Source: Allobosea sp. LC85 (GTDB taxonomy: Bacteria; Pseudomonadota; Alphaproteobacteria; Rhizobiales; Beijerinckiaceae). Taken from it: a stretch of 64,000 nt of DNA. The position numbers were made by a program, and so were the translations under genes. Shown in pieces: positions 34,755 through 43,640 of the stretch. The DNA is taken from positions 1 through 64,000 of the forward strand of contig NZ_JPKG01000053.1 of NCBI RefSeq assembly GCF_000735605.1, given 5' to 3'. The number at the start of each line of letters is the position of its first letter. The stretch's first letter is position 1. The notes under the pieces were generated by a model, which saw only the letters and a program-made list of their open reading frames with translations, had not been told where the DNA came from and did not search any database.

Positions 34755-34910
34755 TACGCAACCTCTTTACGCACCATCAGCCGACGCTAGACGAGAAGAA
34801 TGACCAGCCGGTTAGCGCAATTGCATAAAGCCGGGCGCAGAAAGGAAGCACCATTGCCGTCACATGGCGTTCCCATCGACACCCTGCTTCCTGCCAGGGC
34901 AGCTTTGATC

Positions 34911-35008
34911 TTGCATGCCCGGCCGTTGCGGACTAAATAGCGACGCAACAGCTCTGGTTTCGGTGTAAGCCGATGATCAAGAGCGGGCCGGCCGGCCCGC
35001 TCTTTTTT
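34911..35008 (+). promoter_or_regulatory. Putative rimP leader: promoter, short transcript and intrinsic terminator
   Basis: TTGCAT (34911) and TAAATA (34934) are spaced by 17 bases. About 40 bases later a perfect 12 bp stem (34979-35004, AAGAGCGGGCCG and its complement, 2-base loop) leads into TTTTTT (35003-35008), 43 bases before the rimP ATG. No plus-strand gene ends here, so the terminator belongs to the rimP leader or to a small RNA. Attenuation of this operon is known in other bacteria (the rimP-leader RNA). Confidence 0.55.
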
Positions 35009-35051
35009 GTTGGCCGCAAGCCCTGCCGGAGCGAAGGCAGGCAGTCCGAAC

Positions 35052-35732
35052 ATGAACGAGCCGACAGCAGCAGATCAGGACAGGCGCGTGGTGACCGAAA
35101 GCGGTGTGGCCGCGCGTGTCGCCGCCATCATCGAACCGGCGATCATCGACCTCGGCTACAGGCTGGTGCGCGTGCGCGTCTCCGGCCAGAACGGTTGCAC
35201 CGTGCAGATCATGGCCGAACTCCCGGACGGCACGATGACCGTCGAAGGTTGCGAGGCGGTGAGCCAGGCGGTTTCGCCGGCGCTCGACGTCGACGATCCG
35301 ATCCAGGCCGCGTATCATCTCGAGGTGTCGTCGCCGGGGATCGACCGGCCGCTGGTGCGCCCGAGCGATTTCGCGCGCTGGGCCGGCCACCTTGCCAAGA
35401 TCGACACGCACGAGCCGGTCGGCGGCCGCAAGCGCTTCCGCGGCATCCTGCGTGGCGTCGAGGGCGACACCGCTCTGCTCTCGCGCGACGATGCCAAGAC
35501 CGAGGAAGAGCGCGACGTCGCGATTCCGATGAACGCCATTGGCGAGGCGCGGCTTGTCCTGACCGACGCCCTGGTCACCGAATCGCTGCGGCGGGGCAAA
35601 TCTGGCCTGCCGCCCGAGATGCCGCAGGCGGACGAGATCGCCAGCCCGAAGAAGGGCAGGGGCAAATCACTGGGACCGCGCCCGGGCAAGCAGCCCAAGC
35701 CGGCTCCGCAGAACGACAACGAAGAGGAGTGA
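35052..35732 (+). CDS. rimP: Ribosome maturation factor RimP
   Basis: RimP assists 30S subunit assembly. The ATG at 35052 gives 226 residues, longer than E. coli RimP because of a Lys/Pro-rich C-terminal tail (about 190-226) usual in rhizobia. Diagnostic segments are IIEPAIIDLGYRLVRVRV and YHLEVSSPGIDRPLVRPSDF. The next gene, nusA, starts 5 bases after the stop with a GAGGAG site inside the rimP end. Confidence 0.94.
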   Translation: MNEPTAADQDRRVVTESGVAARVAAIIEPAIIDLGYRLVRVRVSGQNGCTVQIMAELPDGTMTVEGCEAVSQAVSPALDVDDPIQAAYHLEVSSPGIDRPLVRPSDFARWAGHLAKIDTHEPVGGRKRFRGILRGVEGDTALLSRDDAKTEEERDVAIPMNAIGEARLVLTDALVTESLRRGKSGLPPEMPQADEIASPKKGRGKSLGPRPGKQPKPAPQNDNEEE

Positions 35733-35737
35733 GCGTC

Positions 35738-37327
35738 ATGGCTGTCAGCGCCAACAGGCTCGAACTGCTGCAGATCGCGGATGCCGTCGCCCGCGAAAAA
35801 TCGATCGACCGGCAGATCGTCGTCGACGCGATGCAGGACGCGATCGCCAAGGCCGCTCGCTCGCGCTACGGCGCCGAGACCGACGTCCATGCCGAGATCA
35901 ACACGAAGTCGGGCGAACTTCGCCTGGCGCGCCACCTCCAGGTCGTTGAGCAGGTCGAGAACACCTCGACCGAGATCACCCTGGCCGAGGCCAAGCGTCA
36001 CAATCCGGCGGCGCAGGTCGGCGACGTCATCTCCGATCCCCTGCCGCCCTTCGACTTCGGCCGCATCGCCGCACAATCGGCCAAGCAGGTCATCGTGCAG
36101 AAGGTGCGCGAGGCCGAACGCGATCGTCAGTATGACGAGTACAAGGATCGCATCGGCGAAATCGTTAACGGCGCCGTGAAGCGCGTCGAGTACGGCAATG
36201 TCTTCGTCGATCTCGGCCGCGGTGAGGCCATCATCCGTCGCGACGAGATGATCCCGCGCGAGACCTTCAAGGTCGGTGACCGCGCCCGCGCCTATGTCTA
36301 CGACGTGCGCCGCGAGCCACGTGGCCCGCAGATCTTCCTGTCGCGCACGCATCCGCAGTTCATGGCCAAGCTGTTCGGCCAGGAAGTGCCGGAGATCTAT
36401 GACGGCATCGTCGAGGTGAAGGCTGTCGCCCGCGACCCCGGCTCGCGCGCCAAGATCGCCGTGATCAGCCGCGATTCCTCGATCGATCCGGTCGGCGCCT
36501 GCGTCGGCATGAGGGGCTCGCGCGTGCAGGCCGTCGTCGGCGAGCTGCAGGGCGAGAAGATCGACATCATCCCGTGGTCGCCGGATGTCGCGACCTTTGT
36601 CGTCAATGCGCTGCAGCCGGCTGAAGTCGCGAAGGTGGTGCTCGACGAAGAAGCCGACAAGATCGAGGTCGTGGTTCCCGACGAGCAGCTCTCGCTCGCC
36701 ATCGGCCGCCGCGGCCAGAATGTCCGCCTCGCCTCGCAGCTCACCGGATGGGACATCGACATCCTGACCGAGGCCGAGGAATCGGAACGCCGCCAGAAGG
36801 AATTCCTGCAGCGCACCGAGACCTTCATGAACGCGCTGAATGTCGACGAGACCGTCGGCCAGCTGCTGGCCTCGGAAGGCTTCCGCTCGGTCGAGGAGGT
36901 CGCCTATGTCGACCTCGCCGAACTGGCCTCGATCGAAGGCTTCGACGAGGAAACGGCGGGCGAGATCCAGTCGCGTGCCCAGGAATACCTGGCGACGGTC
37001 GAAGCCGAGCTCGACGACAAGCGTCGTGCTCTGGGTGTCGAGGACGCATTGCGCGAGGTCGAGGGCATCACCACATCCATGATGGTCGCGCTCGGCGAGA
37101 ACGATGTGAAGTCCGTCGAGGATCTGGCGGGTTGCGCGACCGACGATCTCGTCGGCTGGACCGAACGCAAGGATGGCGAGAGCACCCGCCATTCCGGCTA
37201 TCTCGACGGGTTCGACCTGTCGCGCCAGGATGCCGAAGCCATCATCATGGCCGCGCGCATCAAGGCGGGCTGGGTCGAAGCTCCGGCCGAGGAGCCCGAG
37301 GCCGACAGCGAAGCGGCCGAGGCCTGA
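35738..37327 (+). CDS. nusA: Transcription termination/antitermination factor NusA
   Basis: NusA binds RNA polymerase and modulates pausing, termination and antitermination. It has 529 residues. The N-terminal polymerase-binding domain (1-125) is followed by S1 (about 135-200) and KH1/KH2 (about 230-345; CVGMRGSRVQAVVGELQGEKIDI shortened to GMRGSRVQ, then AIGRRGQNVRLA). Two C-terminal helix-hairpin-helix acidic repeats lie at about 360-500. It is co-transcribed with rimP and infB and may act on its own leader terminator. Confidence 0.97.
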   Translation: MAVSANRLELLQIADAVAREKSIDRQIVVDAMQDAIAKAARSRYGAETDVHAEINTKSGELRLARHLQVVEQVENTSTEITLAEAKRHNPAAQVGDVISDPLPPFDFGRIAAQSAKQVIVQKVREAERDRQYDEYKDRIGEIVNGAVKRVEYGNVFVDLGRGEAIIRRDEMIPRETFKVGDRARAYVYDVRREPRGPQIFLSRTHPQFMAKLFGQEVPEIYDGIVEVKAVARDPGSRAKIAVISRDSSIDPVGACVGMRGSRVQAVVGELQGEKIDIIPWSPDVATFVVNALQPAEVAKVVLDEEADKIEVVVPDEQLSLAIGRRGQNVRLASQLTGWDIDILTEAEESERRQKEFLQRTETFMNALNVDETVGQLLASEGFRSVEEVAYVDLAELASIEGFDEETAGEIQSRAQEYLATVEAELDDKRRALGVEDALREVEGITTSMMVALGENDVKSVEDLAGCATDDLVGWTERKDGESTRHSGYLDGFDLSRQDAEAIIMAARIKAGWVEAPAEEPEADSEAAEA

Positions 37328-37342
37328 GCCAGGGCGCGCGTC

Positions 37343-38071
37343 ATGAAAAGGCCGGAAGCGGCGCGGCCCGCGCACAAGGACGGCCCTGAGCGCAGCTGCG
37401 TCGTGACCCGCGCGGTCAAGGCGCCGGAGGATCTGATCCGGTTCGTGGTCAGCCCCGACGGGGTTCTCACGCCGGATTTGCGCCGCAAGCTTCCGGGCCG
37501 CGGCGTCTGGACGAGCCTCAGTGCGGCCACGGTCGCCGAGGCGATCAAACGCAAGGCCTTCGAGCGCTCGCTCAAGACCAAGGTCACGATACCGCCTAAT
37601 CTTGCGGTTATGATTGATGGCTTGATGCATCGCGACGCAGTCCAGGCGTTGGCCATGGCCAACAAGGCGGGACTGGTTTCGTCCGGTTTTGCCAAGGTCG
37701 AGGCTTCTATCGGATCGGGGCGGCTCGCCGCGGTCATCGAAGCCAGCGATGGCGCCGAGGATGGCCGACGCAAGATAGGACAGGCTCTCAGGCGGGTCGC
37801 GGCAGCGCGAGCCGAGGATGGGCTGAAGCTCCGAGAGACACCGGTTGTCGCGGAATTCGCGGCGGCTGATTTGGAATTGGCGTTGGGGCGGTCACATGTG
37901 ATACATGCGGCCCTTGCTCCGGGACCGGCGGCCGAGGGTTTCCTCTCCCGCTGGCGTCGGCTCGTCCGTTACCGGACGGGCGATGCCGGTGCGTTGGGCC
38001 CGGAAAGCCCGACGGATTTCGACGAGACAGACGAACACACGACCGAACCGGCAGGACCGAAAGCGGAATGA
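37343..38071 (+). CDS. YlxR/DUF448 RNA-binding protein with L7Ae-like C-terminal part
   Basis: The 242-residue protein starts with the YlxR fold: ERSCVVTRAVKAPEDLIRFV and GRGVWTSLS (about 15-70), where the usual GRGAYVC motif is GRGVWTS. A domain similar to YlxQ/L7Ae follows (about 95-180), ending in an acidic tail. The nusA-ylxR-infB order is conserved. YlxR of Bacillus (RnpM) regulates RNase P; whether this homologue does so is unknown. Its stop overlaps infB (ATGA). Confidence 0.9.
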   Translation: MKRPEAARPAHKDGPERSCVVTRAVKAPEDLIRFVVSPDGVLTPDLRRKLPGRGVWTSLSAATVAEAIKRKAFERSLKTKVTIPPNLAVMIDGLMHRDAVQALAMANKAGLVSSGFAKVEASIGSGRLAAVIEASDGAEDGRRKIGQALRRVAAARAEDGLKLRETPVVAEFAAADLELALGRSHVIHAALAPGPAAEGFLSRWRRLVRYRTGDAGALGPESPTDFDETDEHTTEPAGPKAE

Positions 38072-40926
38072 GCGATACCAAAAACCCGGGCGACAAGACT
38101 TTGACGGTCAGCCCTCCGAAGACCCTGACGCTGAAGCGGCCGATCGAGCAGAGCACGGTTCGGCAAAGCTTCTCGCATGGGCGCTCGAAGCAGGTCGTCG
38201 TCGAGGTCAAGCGCCGCGTCGGTGGGCCCGAAGTCAAGGAAACGCCGGTGGTTCGCGCGCCGCAGCCGGCCGTGCAGCCTGCTGCCCCGCGCCCGGTCGT
38301 GCCACAACCGGCCCCCGCGGCTCCGAAGCCAGGCGGCATGCTGCTGCGTACGCTCTCGGACGACGAGAAGGATGCGCGTCAGCGCGCCCTGTCCGACTCG
38401 CGAGCCCGTGAGCTCGACGAGCGCCGTCAGGCCGAGGAGGAAGCTCGCCAGCGTGCGCTTGTTGCTGAACGCGAGCGAGCCGAGCGCGAGGCAGCACTTG
38501 CCCGCCAGCGCGAGGAAGAAGAGCGCCGTCGTCAGGAAGACGAGCTGAAGCGCCGCGCCGAGGTCGCTGCACGTCAGCGCGACGATGCGCAGTCCGCCCG
38601 TCCGGCAGCTCCCCAGCAGCCGCGTGAGCAGGTGTCGACCCCGGCTCCTTCCGCGCCGCCGCAGCAGCAGTCGCAGCCGCCCCAGCCCTCAACCTATGCT
38701 CCCGCCGCACGGCCCGCATCCGGCCCGCGCGAGTTCGGTGGTGCCCGTCCGCAGATGCGCGATGTCGGCGCACGTCCGCCGCGGCTGGACTCGCGTCCTC
38801 CGCGGGTCGACGCGCCGCGTCCGCCGCGTGCCGGTGATCCGAGCGCTGCCGCAGAGCCGGCCGTGGTCCGCCCGACCCGTCAGGCTCCTTCGGCCGGAGC
38901 CCCGCGCAGCCGCCCCGATGACGGTGAAGCCCGGCCGGCGTTCCGTCGCCCTGGCGGCGCTCCCGGTGCTGCCAATCGCGGTGCCCCGACCCCTGCACCG
39001 AAGACACCCAAGGCTGGCGAGAAGCCGCGTGGCCGCCTGACGCTCTCGACCGCCACCGGCGGTGATGACGAGCGGACACGGTCGGTTGCAGCCTTCCGCC
39101 GCCGCGTCCAGCGCATGACCGGGCACCGTGCCTCGGACGTCGCCAAGGAACGCGTGATGCGTGAGGTGATCATCCCCGAGACGATCACGATCCAGGAACT
39201 CGCCAACCGCATGACCGAGCGTGGCGTCGACGTCATCCGCCTGCTGATGAAGCAGGGTGCGATGCACAAGATCACCGACGTGATCGACGCCGACACCGCT
39301 CAGCTCGTGGCCGAGGAAATGGGCCACACCGTCAAGCGCGTCGCCGAATCCGACGTTGAAGAGGGCCTGTTCGATACGCCCGACACCGATGAGATGCTGA
39401 CGCAGCGTCCGCCGGTCGTGACCATCATGGGCCATGTCGACCACGGCAAGACCTCGCTGCTCGACGCGATCCGCCAGACCCATGTCGTGACCGGCGAAGC
39501 TGGCGGCATCACCCAGCATATCGGCGCCTATCAGGTGACGACGCCGGCCGGCTCGAAGGTGACCTTCATCGATACCCCCGGTCACGCCGCCTTCACGGCA
39601 ATGCGTGCGCGCGGCGCCAAGGTGACGGATATCGTGGTTCTCGTGGTGGCGGCTGATGACGGCGTAATGCCCCAGACGGTCGAGGCCATCAACCACGCCA
39701 AGGCCGCCAAGGTGCCGCTGATCGTGGCGATCAACAAGATCGACAAGGCCGACGCCAACCCGGACCGCGTGCGTTCCGAGCTGCTGCAATACGAGATCCA
39801 GGTCGAGACGCTGGGCGGCGAGACGCTGGAAATCGAGGTTTCGGCCAAGACCGGCAAGAACCTCGACAAGCTTCTCGAGGCCATCTCCCTGCAGGCTGAA
39901 CTGCTCGATCTCAAGGCCAATCCCGACCGCGCTGCCGAAGGCACCGTGATCGAGGCGAAGCTCGATCGCGGCCGCGGCCCGGTCGCGACCGTGCTCGTCC
40001 AGCGCGGCACGCTGCGCACCGGCGACATTGTCGTGGCAGGCTCGGAATGGGGCCGCGTGCGCGCTCTGATCGGCGACACCGGTGCTCAGATCAAGGAAGC
40101 GCCTCCGTCGCTCCCGGTCGAGGTTCTCGGCTTCAATGGCACGCCAGAGGCCGGCGACCGGGTTGCGGTGGTCGAATCCGAGGCACGTGCCCGTGAGGTC
40201 ACCGATTACCGTGAGCGCCAGAAGCGCGACCGTATCGCCGCGCGCGGCGGCGGATCAGGTGCGGGCCGCTCGCTCGCCGAAATGATGCGCGACCTCAAGG
40301 AAGGCGCCGGCCGCAAGGAATTCCCCCTCGTCGTCAAGGGCGACGTGCAGGGTTCGGTCGAGGCCATCGTCGGTACGCTCGAGAAGGTCGGCAACGACGA
40401 GGTGCGTGCACGCGTGCTGCAGTCGGGCGTCGGCGGCATCACCGAGTCCGATATCACGCTCGCCCAGGCTTCGGGCGCCGCGGTCATCGGCTTCAACGTG
40501 CGTGCCCACAAGGAAGCGCGCGAGGCGGCCGAACGGGCGGGCGTCGAAATCCGCTACTACAACATCATCTACAACCTCGTGGATGACGTGAAGGCGGCGA
40601 TGTCGGGCCTGCTGGCTCCGACCCTGCGCGAGACGATGCTCGGCAATGCCCAGATCCTCGAGATCTTCAACGTCTCGAAGGTCGGCAAGATCGCCGGCTG
40701 CCGCGTCACCGACGGCACGATCGAACGCGGCGCCAATGTCCGCCTGATCCGCGACAATGTCGTGGTCCACGAAGGCAAGCTCTCGCAGCTGAAGCGCTTC
40801 AAGGACGACGCCAAGGAAGTGGTTGCAGGCCAGGAATGCGGCATGTCCTTCGAGAACTATCAGGACATGCGCGCTGGTGACGTGATCGAGTGCTATCGCG
40901 TCGAGGAGATCAAGCGGACGCTGTGA
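38068..40926 (+). CDS. infB: Translation initiation factor IF-2
   Basis: IF-2 is the GTPase that places fMet-tRNA on the 30S subunit. It has 952 residues. A long N-terminal region rich in Arg, Glu, Pro and Ala (about 110-340) includes a charged coiled coil of REEEERRRQEDE type. The G domain then has GHVDHGKTS (about 454), DTPGHAAF and NKIDKADA, followed by the beta-barrel and C-terminal domains. The Pro/Arg-rich linker is longer than in E. coli, as is usual in Alphaproteobacteria. Confidence 0.97.
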   Translation: MSDTKNPGDKTLTVSPPKTLTLKRPIEQSTVRQSFSHGRSKQVVVEVKRRVGGPEVKETPVVRAPQPAVQPAAPRPVVPQPAPAAPKPGGMLLRTLSDDEKDARQRALSDSRARELDERRQAEEEARQRALVAERERAEREAALARQREEEERRRQEDELKRRAEVAARQRDDAQSARPAAPQQPREQVSTPAPSAPPQQQSQPPQPSTYAPAARPASGPREFGGARPQMRDVGARPPRLDSRPPRVDAPRPPRAGDPSAAAEPAVVRPTRQAPSAGAPRSRPDDGEARPAFRRPGGAPGAANRGAPTPAPKTPKAGEKPRGRLTLSTATGGDDERTRSVAAFRRRVQRMTGHRASDVAKERVMREVIIPETITIQELANRMTERGVDVIRLLMKQGAMHKITDVIDADTAQLVAEEMGHTVKRVAESDVEEGLFDTPDTDEMLTQRPPVVTIMGHVDHGKTSLLDAIRQTHVVTGEAGGITQHIGAYQVTTPAGSKVTFIDTPGHAAFTAMRARGAKVTDIVVLVVAADDGVMPQTVEAINHAKAAKVPLIVAINKIDKADANPDRVRSELLQYEIQVETLGGETLEIEVSAKTGKNLDKLLEAISLQAELLDLKANPDRAAEGTVIEAKLDRGRGPVATVLVQRGTLRTGDIVVAGSEWGRVRALIGDTGAQIKEAPPSLPVEVLGFNGTPEAGDRVAVVESEARAREVTDYRERQKRDRIAARGGGSGAGRSLAEMMRDLKEGAGRKEFPLVVKGDVQGSVEAIVGTLEKVGNDEVRARVLQSGVGGITESDITLAQASGAAVIGFNVRAHKEAREAAERAGVEIRYYNIIYNLVDDVKAAMSGLLAPTLRETMLGNAQILEIFNVSKVGKIAGCRVTDGTIERGANVRLIRDNVVVHEGKLSQLKRFKDDAKEVVAGQECGMSFENYQDMRAGDVIECYRVEEIKRTL

Positions 40927-40928
40927 TC

Positions 40929-40972
40929 CGTCGTGGCCGGGTTTGTCCCGACCACCTCACGATGACGAGCGC
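40929..40972. repeat. Dispersed GTCGTGGCCGGG-type repeat, copy 1 (downstream of infB)
   Basis: GTGGCCGGG and CCCGACCAC form an imperfect stem around TTTGT, followed by CTCACGATGACG. It resembles the abundant rhizobial intergenic element of the form CGTCATGGCCGGGCTTGTCCC. It starts two bases after the infB stop. Confidence 0.6.
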
Positions 40973-40993
40973 GCGCTCCTTCGCAGAACCTTG

Positions 40994-41026
40994 ACGTCAT
41001 GGCCGGGCCAAGCCCGGCCATGACGT
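40994..41026. repeat. Dispersed CGTCATGGCCGGG-type repeat, copy 2 (upstream of rbfA)
   Basis: A perfect 15 bp stem (ACGTCATGGCCGGGC and its complement) with loop CAA is followed by TTCT. It is of the same family as copy 1, 22 bases away. It could fold in the infB-rbfA mRNA and act as a processing or weak termination site. Confidence 0.7.
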
Positions 41027-41072
41027 TTCTACGATCCACGCTCATCCGGTCCGAGTCCGGAGAACGAGAACC

Positions 41073-41504
41073 ATGGCAAGACCAGCAAAACCCAGCGGCC
41101 CCTCGCAGCGACAATTGCGCGTCGGCGAGCTCATCCGTCACGCACTGGCCGAGATGCTCGCACGTGGCGACATTCACGACGATGTGTTGGCGAAACATGT
41201 CATCACCGTGCCGGAGGTCCGCCTCTCGCCCGATCTCAAGCTCGCGACGGCCTATATCATGCCGCTCGGCGGCAATGACATCGCACCGGTTCTGAAGGCG
41301 CTCGACGGCCACAAGCGCTATATCCGGGGCGAGATCGCCCATCGGGTGAACCTGAAATACGCGCCCGATATCCGCTTCCGGCAGGATGAGAGCTTCTCGG
41401 AAGCCGAGCGTATCGATGCGCTGCTCGATTCCGAGACGGTGCGCCGTGACACGCTGCGCCAGCCCCTGAAGATCGACCAAGACGACCATCATGACGACGA
41501 ATAG
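41073..41504 (+). CDS. rbfA: Ribosome-binding factor A
   Basis: RbfA is a KH-fold factor for 30S maturation and cold adaptation. It has 143 residues; RQLRVGELIRHALAEML, then VRLSPDLKLATAYIMPLGG and LKYAPDIRFRQDESF, are all family landmarks. A Lys/Pro start (MARPAKPSGPSQ) is usual. Its end overlaps truB by 14 bases. Confidence 0.95.
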   Translation: MARPAKPSGPSQRQLRVGELIRHALAEMLARGDIHDDVLAKHVITVPEVRLSPDLKLATAYIMPLGGNDIAPVLKALDGHKRYIRGEIAHRVNLKYAPDIRFRQDESFSEAERIDALLDSETVRRDTLRQPLKIDQDDHHDDE

Positions 41505-42429
41505 CGAGACCGTGGCGCCTCAGCACGCGCAGCAGCCGCGCCCGAAGAAGCGCGACGTGCATGGCTGGGTGGTGCTCGACAAGCCCGTCGGCATGACCTC
41601 GACCCATGCGGTCAGCGTGGTGAAACGCGCCTTCAGCGCCAAGAAGGCCGGCCATGCCGGCACGCTCGACCCGCTCGCTTCAGGCCTGCTGCCGATCGCG
41701 CTGGGCGAGGCCACCAAGACCGTGCCCTTCGTCATGGATGGTCGGAAGGCCTATCAGTTCACCGTCGCCTGGGGCTCGCAGACCGAGACCGACGATACCG
41801 AAGGCCGCGTGATCGCGACCTCGGAGCTGCGGCCGGAGGAAGACGCCATCGCGGCCTTGCTGCCGCGCTTCACAGGCACGATCCTGCAAACGCCTCCCAA
41901 ATACTCGGCCATCAAGATCGCCGGCGAACGCGCTTATGACCTCGCCCGGGACGGTGAAGAGGTGGTGCTGGAGCCGCGCCCGGTGGAGATCGATGCGCTG
42001 TCGATCGTCAGCCATGACGGCGCGACGACGACTTTCGAGGCCGAATGCGGCAAGGGCACCTATGTGCGCGCGATCGCGCGCGATCTCGGCGTTGCGCTCG
42101 GCTGTCTCGGGCATGTCGCGCATCTCAGGCGCACCCGCGTCGGACCCTTCGCGGTGACCGATGCGACGACCGTCGAGACGCTGCGCAGCAGTCAGGAAGA
42201 GGCCGAGGGCGCGCTCCGGCCGGTCGCGGCGGCGCTTGAGCTCATTCCGGAGATCGTGGTCCATCGCGACGCGGCCCTGCGGCTGAAGCGTGGCCAGAGC
42301 GCACTACTGCGCGGTCGCGACGCACCGATCGAGGCGGAAGCTGTCTATGCCACCAGCGGCGGCGTGCTGATCGCCACTGGCTCGATCAGCAATGGCGAGC
42401 TGGTGCCGCACCGGGTCTTCAATCTCTAG
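41491..42429 (+). CDS. truB: tRNA pseudouridine-55 synthase
   Basis: TruB makes pseudouridine 55 in the T-loop of tRNAs. The 312-residue enzyme has the catalytic Asp in KAGHAGTLDPLASGLLPIALGEATK (core GTLDPLASGL, about residue 60), preceded by GWVVLDKPVGMTST, and has YVRAIARDLG further on. In most rhizobia truB is followed directly by rpsO; here 3.6 kb of other genes intervene. Confidence 0.96.
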   Translation: MTTNSETVAPQHAQQPRPKKRDVHGWVVLDKPVGMTSTHAVSVVKRAFSAKKAGHAGTLDPLASGLLPIALGEATKTVPFVMDGRKAYQFTVAWGSQTETDDTEGRVIATSELRPEEDAIAALLPRFTGTILQTPPKYSAIKIAGERAYDLARDGEEVVLEPRPVEIDALSIVSHDGATTTFEAECGKGTYVRAIARDLGVALGCLGHVAHLRRTRVGPFAVTDATTVETLRSSQEEAEGALRPVAAALELIPEIVVHRDAALRLKRGQSALLRGRDAPIEAEAVYATSGGVLIATGSISNGELVPHRVFNL

Positions 42430-42465
42430 ATCATCGGACCGGATATCGTACCCGGCCCGATGATC
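42429..42465. other. Stem-loop at the truB 3-prime end
   Basis: GATCATCGGACCGG pairs with CCGGCCCGATGATC (one mismatch) around a 9-base loop, starting at the last base of the truB stop. There is no T-run. It may protect the truB mRNA 3-prime end or act in factor-dependent termination. Confidence 0.5.
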
Positions 42466-42480
42466 CAACCTTCTGCGTTT

Positions 42481-42525
42481 GCATCGGTTTTCCCGAAAGC
42501 CGCGATCCACTTTTCGGGCCGATGC
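42481..42525. repeat. REP-like element between truB and araC-type gene
   Basis: GCATCGG...CCGATGC arms enclose CCCGAAAG and CCACTTTTCGGG. It is the same family as the element at 55319-55368 and lies between the convergent ends of truB and the AraC-type gene, one base before the latter's stop. Confidence 0.7.
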
Positions 42526-42526
42526 T

Positions 42527-43435
42527 TTAGGCCGGGACGAGACTGAACTGCGTGGCGCGCAAACGTGCAGCGTCACGCAAGGGCGGCGCGCCGAACAGGC
42601 GGCTGTATTCCCGGCTGAACTGCGACGGGCTTTCATAGCCCACCCTGAAGCCTGCTGAAGCGGCATCGAGCGCCGCTCCGAGGATCAGTCGCCGTGCCTC
42701 CTGAAGGCGGAGTTGCTTCTGGTACTGCAGCGGGCTCATCGCGGTCACCGCCTTGAAGTGCTGGTGCAAGGCCGAAGCGCTCATGCACGCCTCCGCCGCA
42801 ACCCTCTCCAGACTGAACGCCTTGTCGTAGTTGAGCTTGATCCAGCCGATCGCCCGGTTGACCTGCTGCAGCTTGCCTTCGCCATGGGCGATCTGGCGCA
42901 GCCGCGCGCCGGCTTCGCCGCTGAGCAGGCGATAGAGAATCTCGCGCTCGACGAGCGGGGCGAGGATCGCGATGTCGACCGGCCTTTCCTGAAGCCGAAC
43001 CAGCCGCGCCACAGCATCGAGCAACTCCGGGGTGACCGGGTCCAGCATCATGCCGGAGCCAGGCGGAACCGTGCTGTTGGCGTCGGAAACCGACATCTCG
43101 AGCATGAGGGCGCCGAGCACCGCCGGGTCGAGATCCAGGCGAATGCAAAGATAGGGCTTTTCGGTCGTGGCCTCGATCACCTGCCCGGTCACCGGCAGAT
43201 CCACCGAGACCACGAGATAGCGGGAAGCGTCATAGTGGTAGACGCGGTCGCCCAACATCACCTGCTTGCGGCCCTGGATGACGATGCAGACAGCCGGCTC
43301 GTGCAAGGCATGCAAGGGCTCTGTCGGTTGCGACGCACGGATGAGGGTCAGGCGCGGCATCGCGCTCTGGTGCACGCCATCCGCAGGCATCAAACGGGCG
43401 AGGAGTTCCGTCAGTTCCTGCAGCTGTCCTTCCAT
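42527..43435 (-). CDS. AraC-family transcriptional regulator (AraC_N type)
   Basis: The 302-residue protein has an N-terminal cupin-like AraC_N domain (about 15-190; LHEPAVCIVIQGRKQVMLG) and a C-terminal double helix-turn-helix (about 200-295; FSLERVAAEACMSASALHQHF and GFRVGYESPSQFSREYSRLFG, both shortened here). This class often sits divergent from an SDR oxidoreductase it controls, as here. The inducer is unknown. A palindrome with a TATAAT core lies in the shared gap. Confidence 0.9.
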   Translation of the reverse strand: MEGQLQELTELLARLMPADGVHQSAMPRLTLIRASQPTEPLHALHEPAVCIVIQGRKQVMLGDRVYHYDASRYLVVSVDLPVTGQVIEATTEKPYLCIRLDLDPAVLGALMLEMSVSDANSTVPPGSGMMLDPVTPELLDAVARLVRLQERPVDIAILAPLVEREILYRLLSGEAGARLRQIAHGEGKLQQVNRAIGWIKLNYDKAFSLERVAAEACMSASALHQHFKAVTAMSPLQYQKQLRLQEARRLILGAALDAASAGFRVGYESPSQFSREYSRLFGAPPLRDAARLRATQFSLVPA

Positions 43436-43474
43436 GCCCTATCCTCCGGCGACGGCGATCCAGGCGCGCCTTGG

Positions 43475-43493
43475 GCTTTCATATAATGAAAGC
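43475..43493. promoter_or_regulatory. Palindrome with TATAAT in the AraC/SDR intergenic region
   Basis: GCTTTCAT-ATA-ATGAAAGC is perfect; TATAAT at 43482-43487 is an exact -10 hexamer on the plus strand, though I see no good -35 box at 17 bases. It is 148 bases upstream of the SDR start and 40 bases upstream of the AraC start. The rest of 43436-43640 shows nothing else. Confidence 0.5.
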
Positions 43494-43640
43494 GGCCAAT
43501 GGGGCGAGGTGTGAGTTCCGTTCCAGGAGAATCAGGCAATCCTTCCGGCGCAATGATCTACCACCCCGGGAGGCTGACGCGGCATGGTCCGCTCACACCG
43601 GACGGCACGACGCCACCGGCTTCAAGAGCGGGAGATCATC

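Noticed and set aside
35315..37630. Open frame of about 770 codons opposite nusA
   Set aside because: Antisense shadow of nusA and rimP; no recognisable domain.
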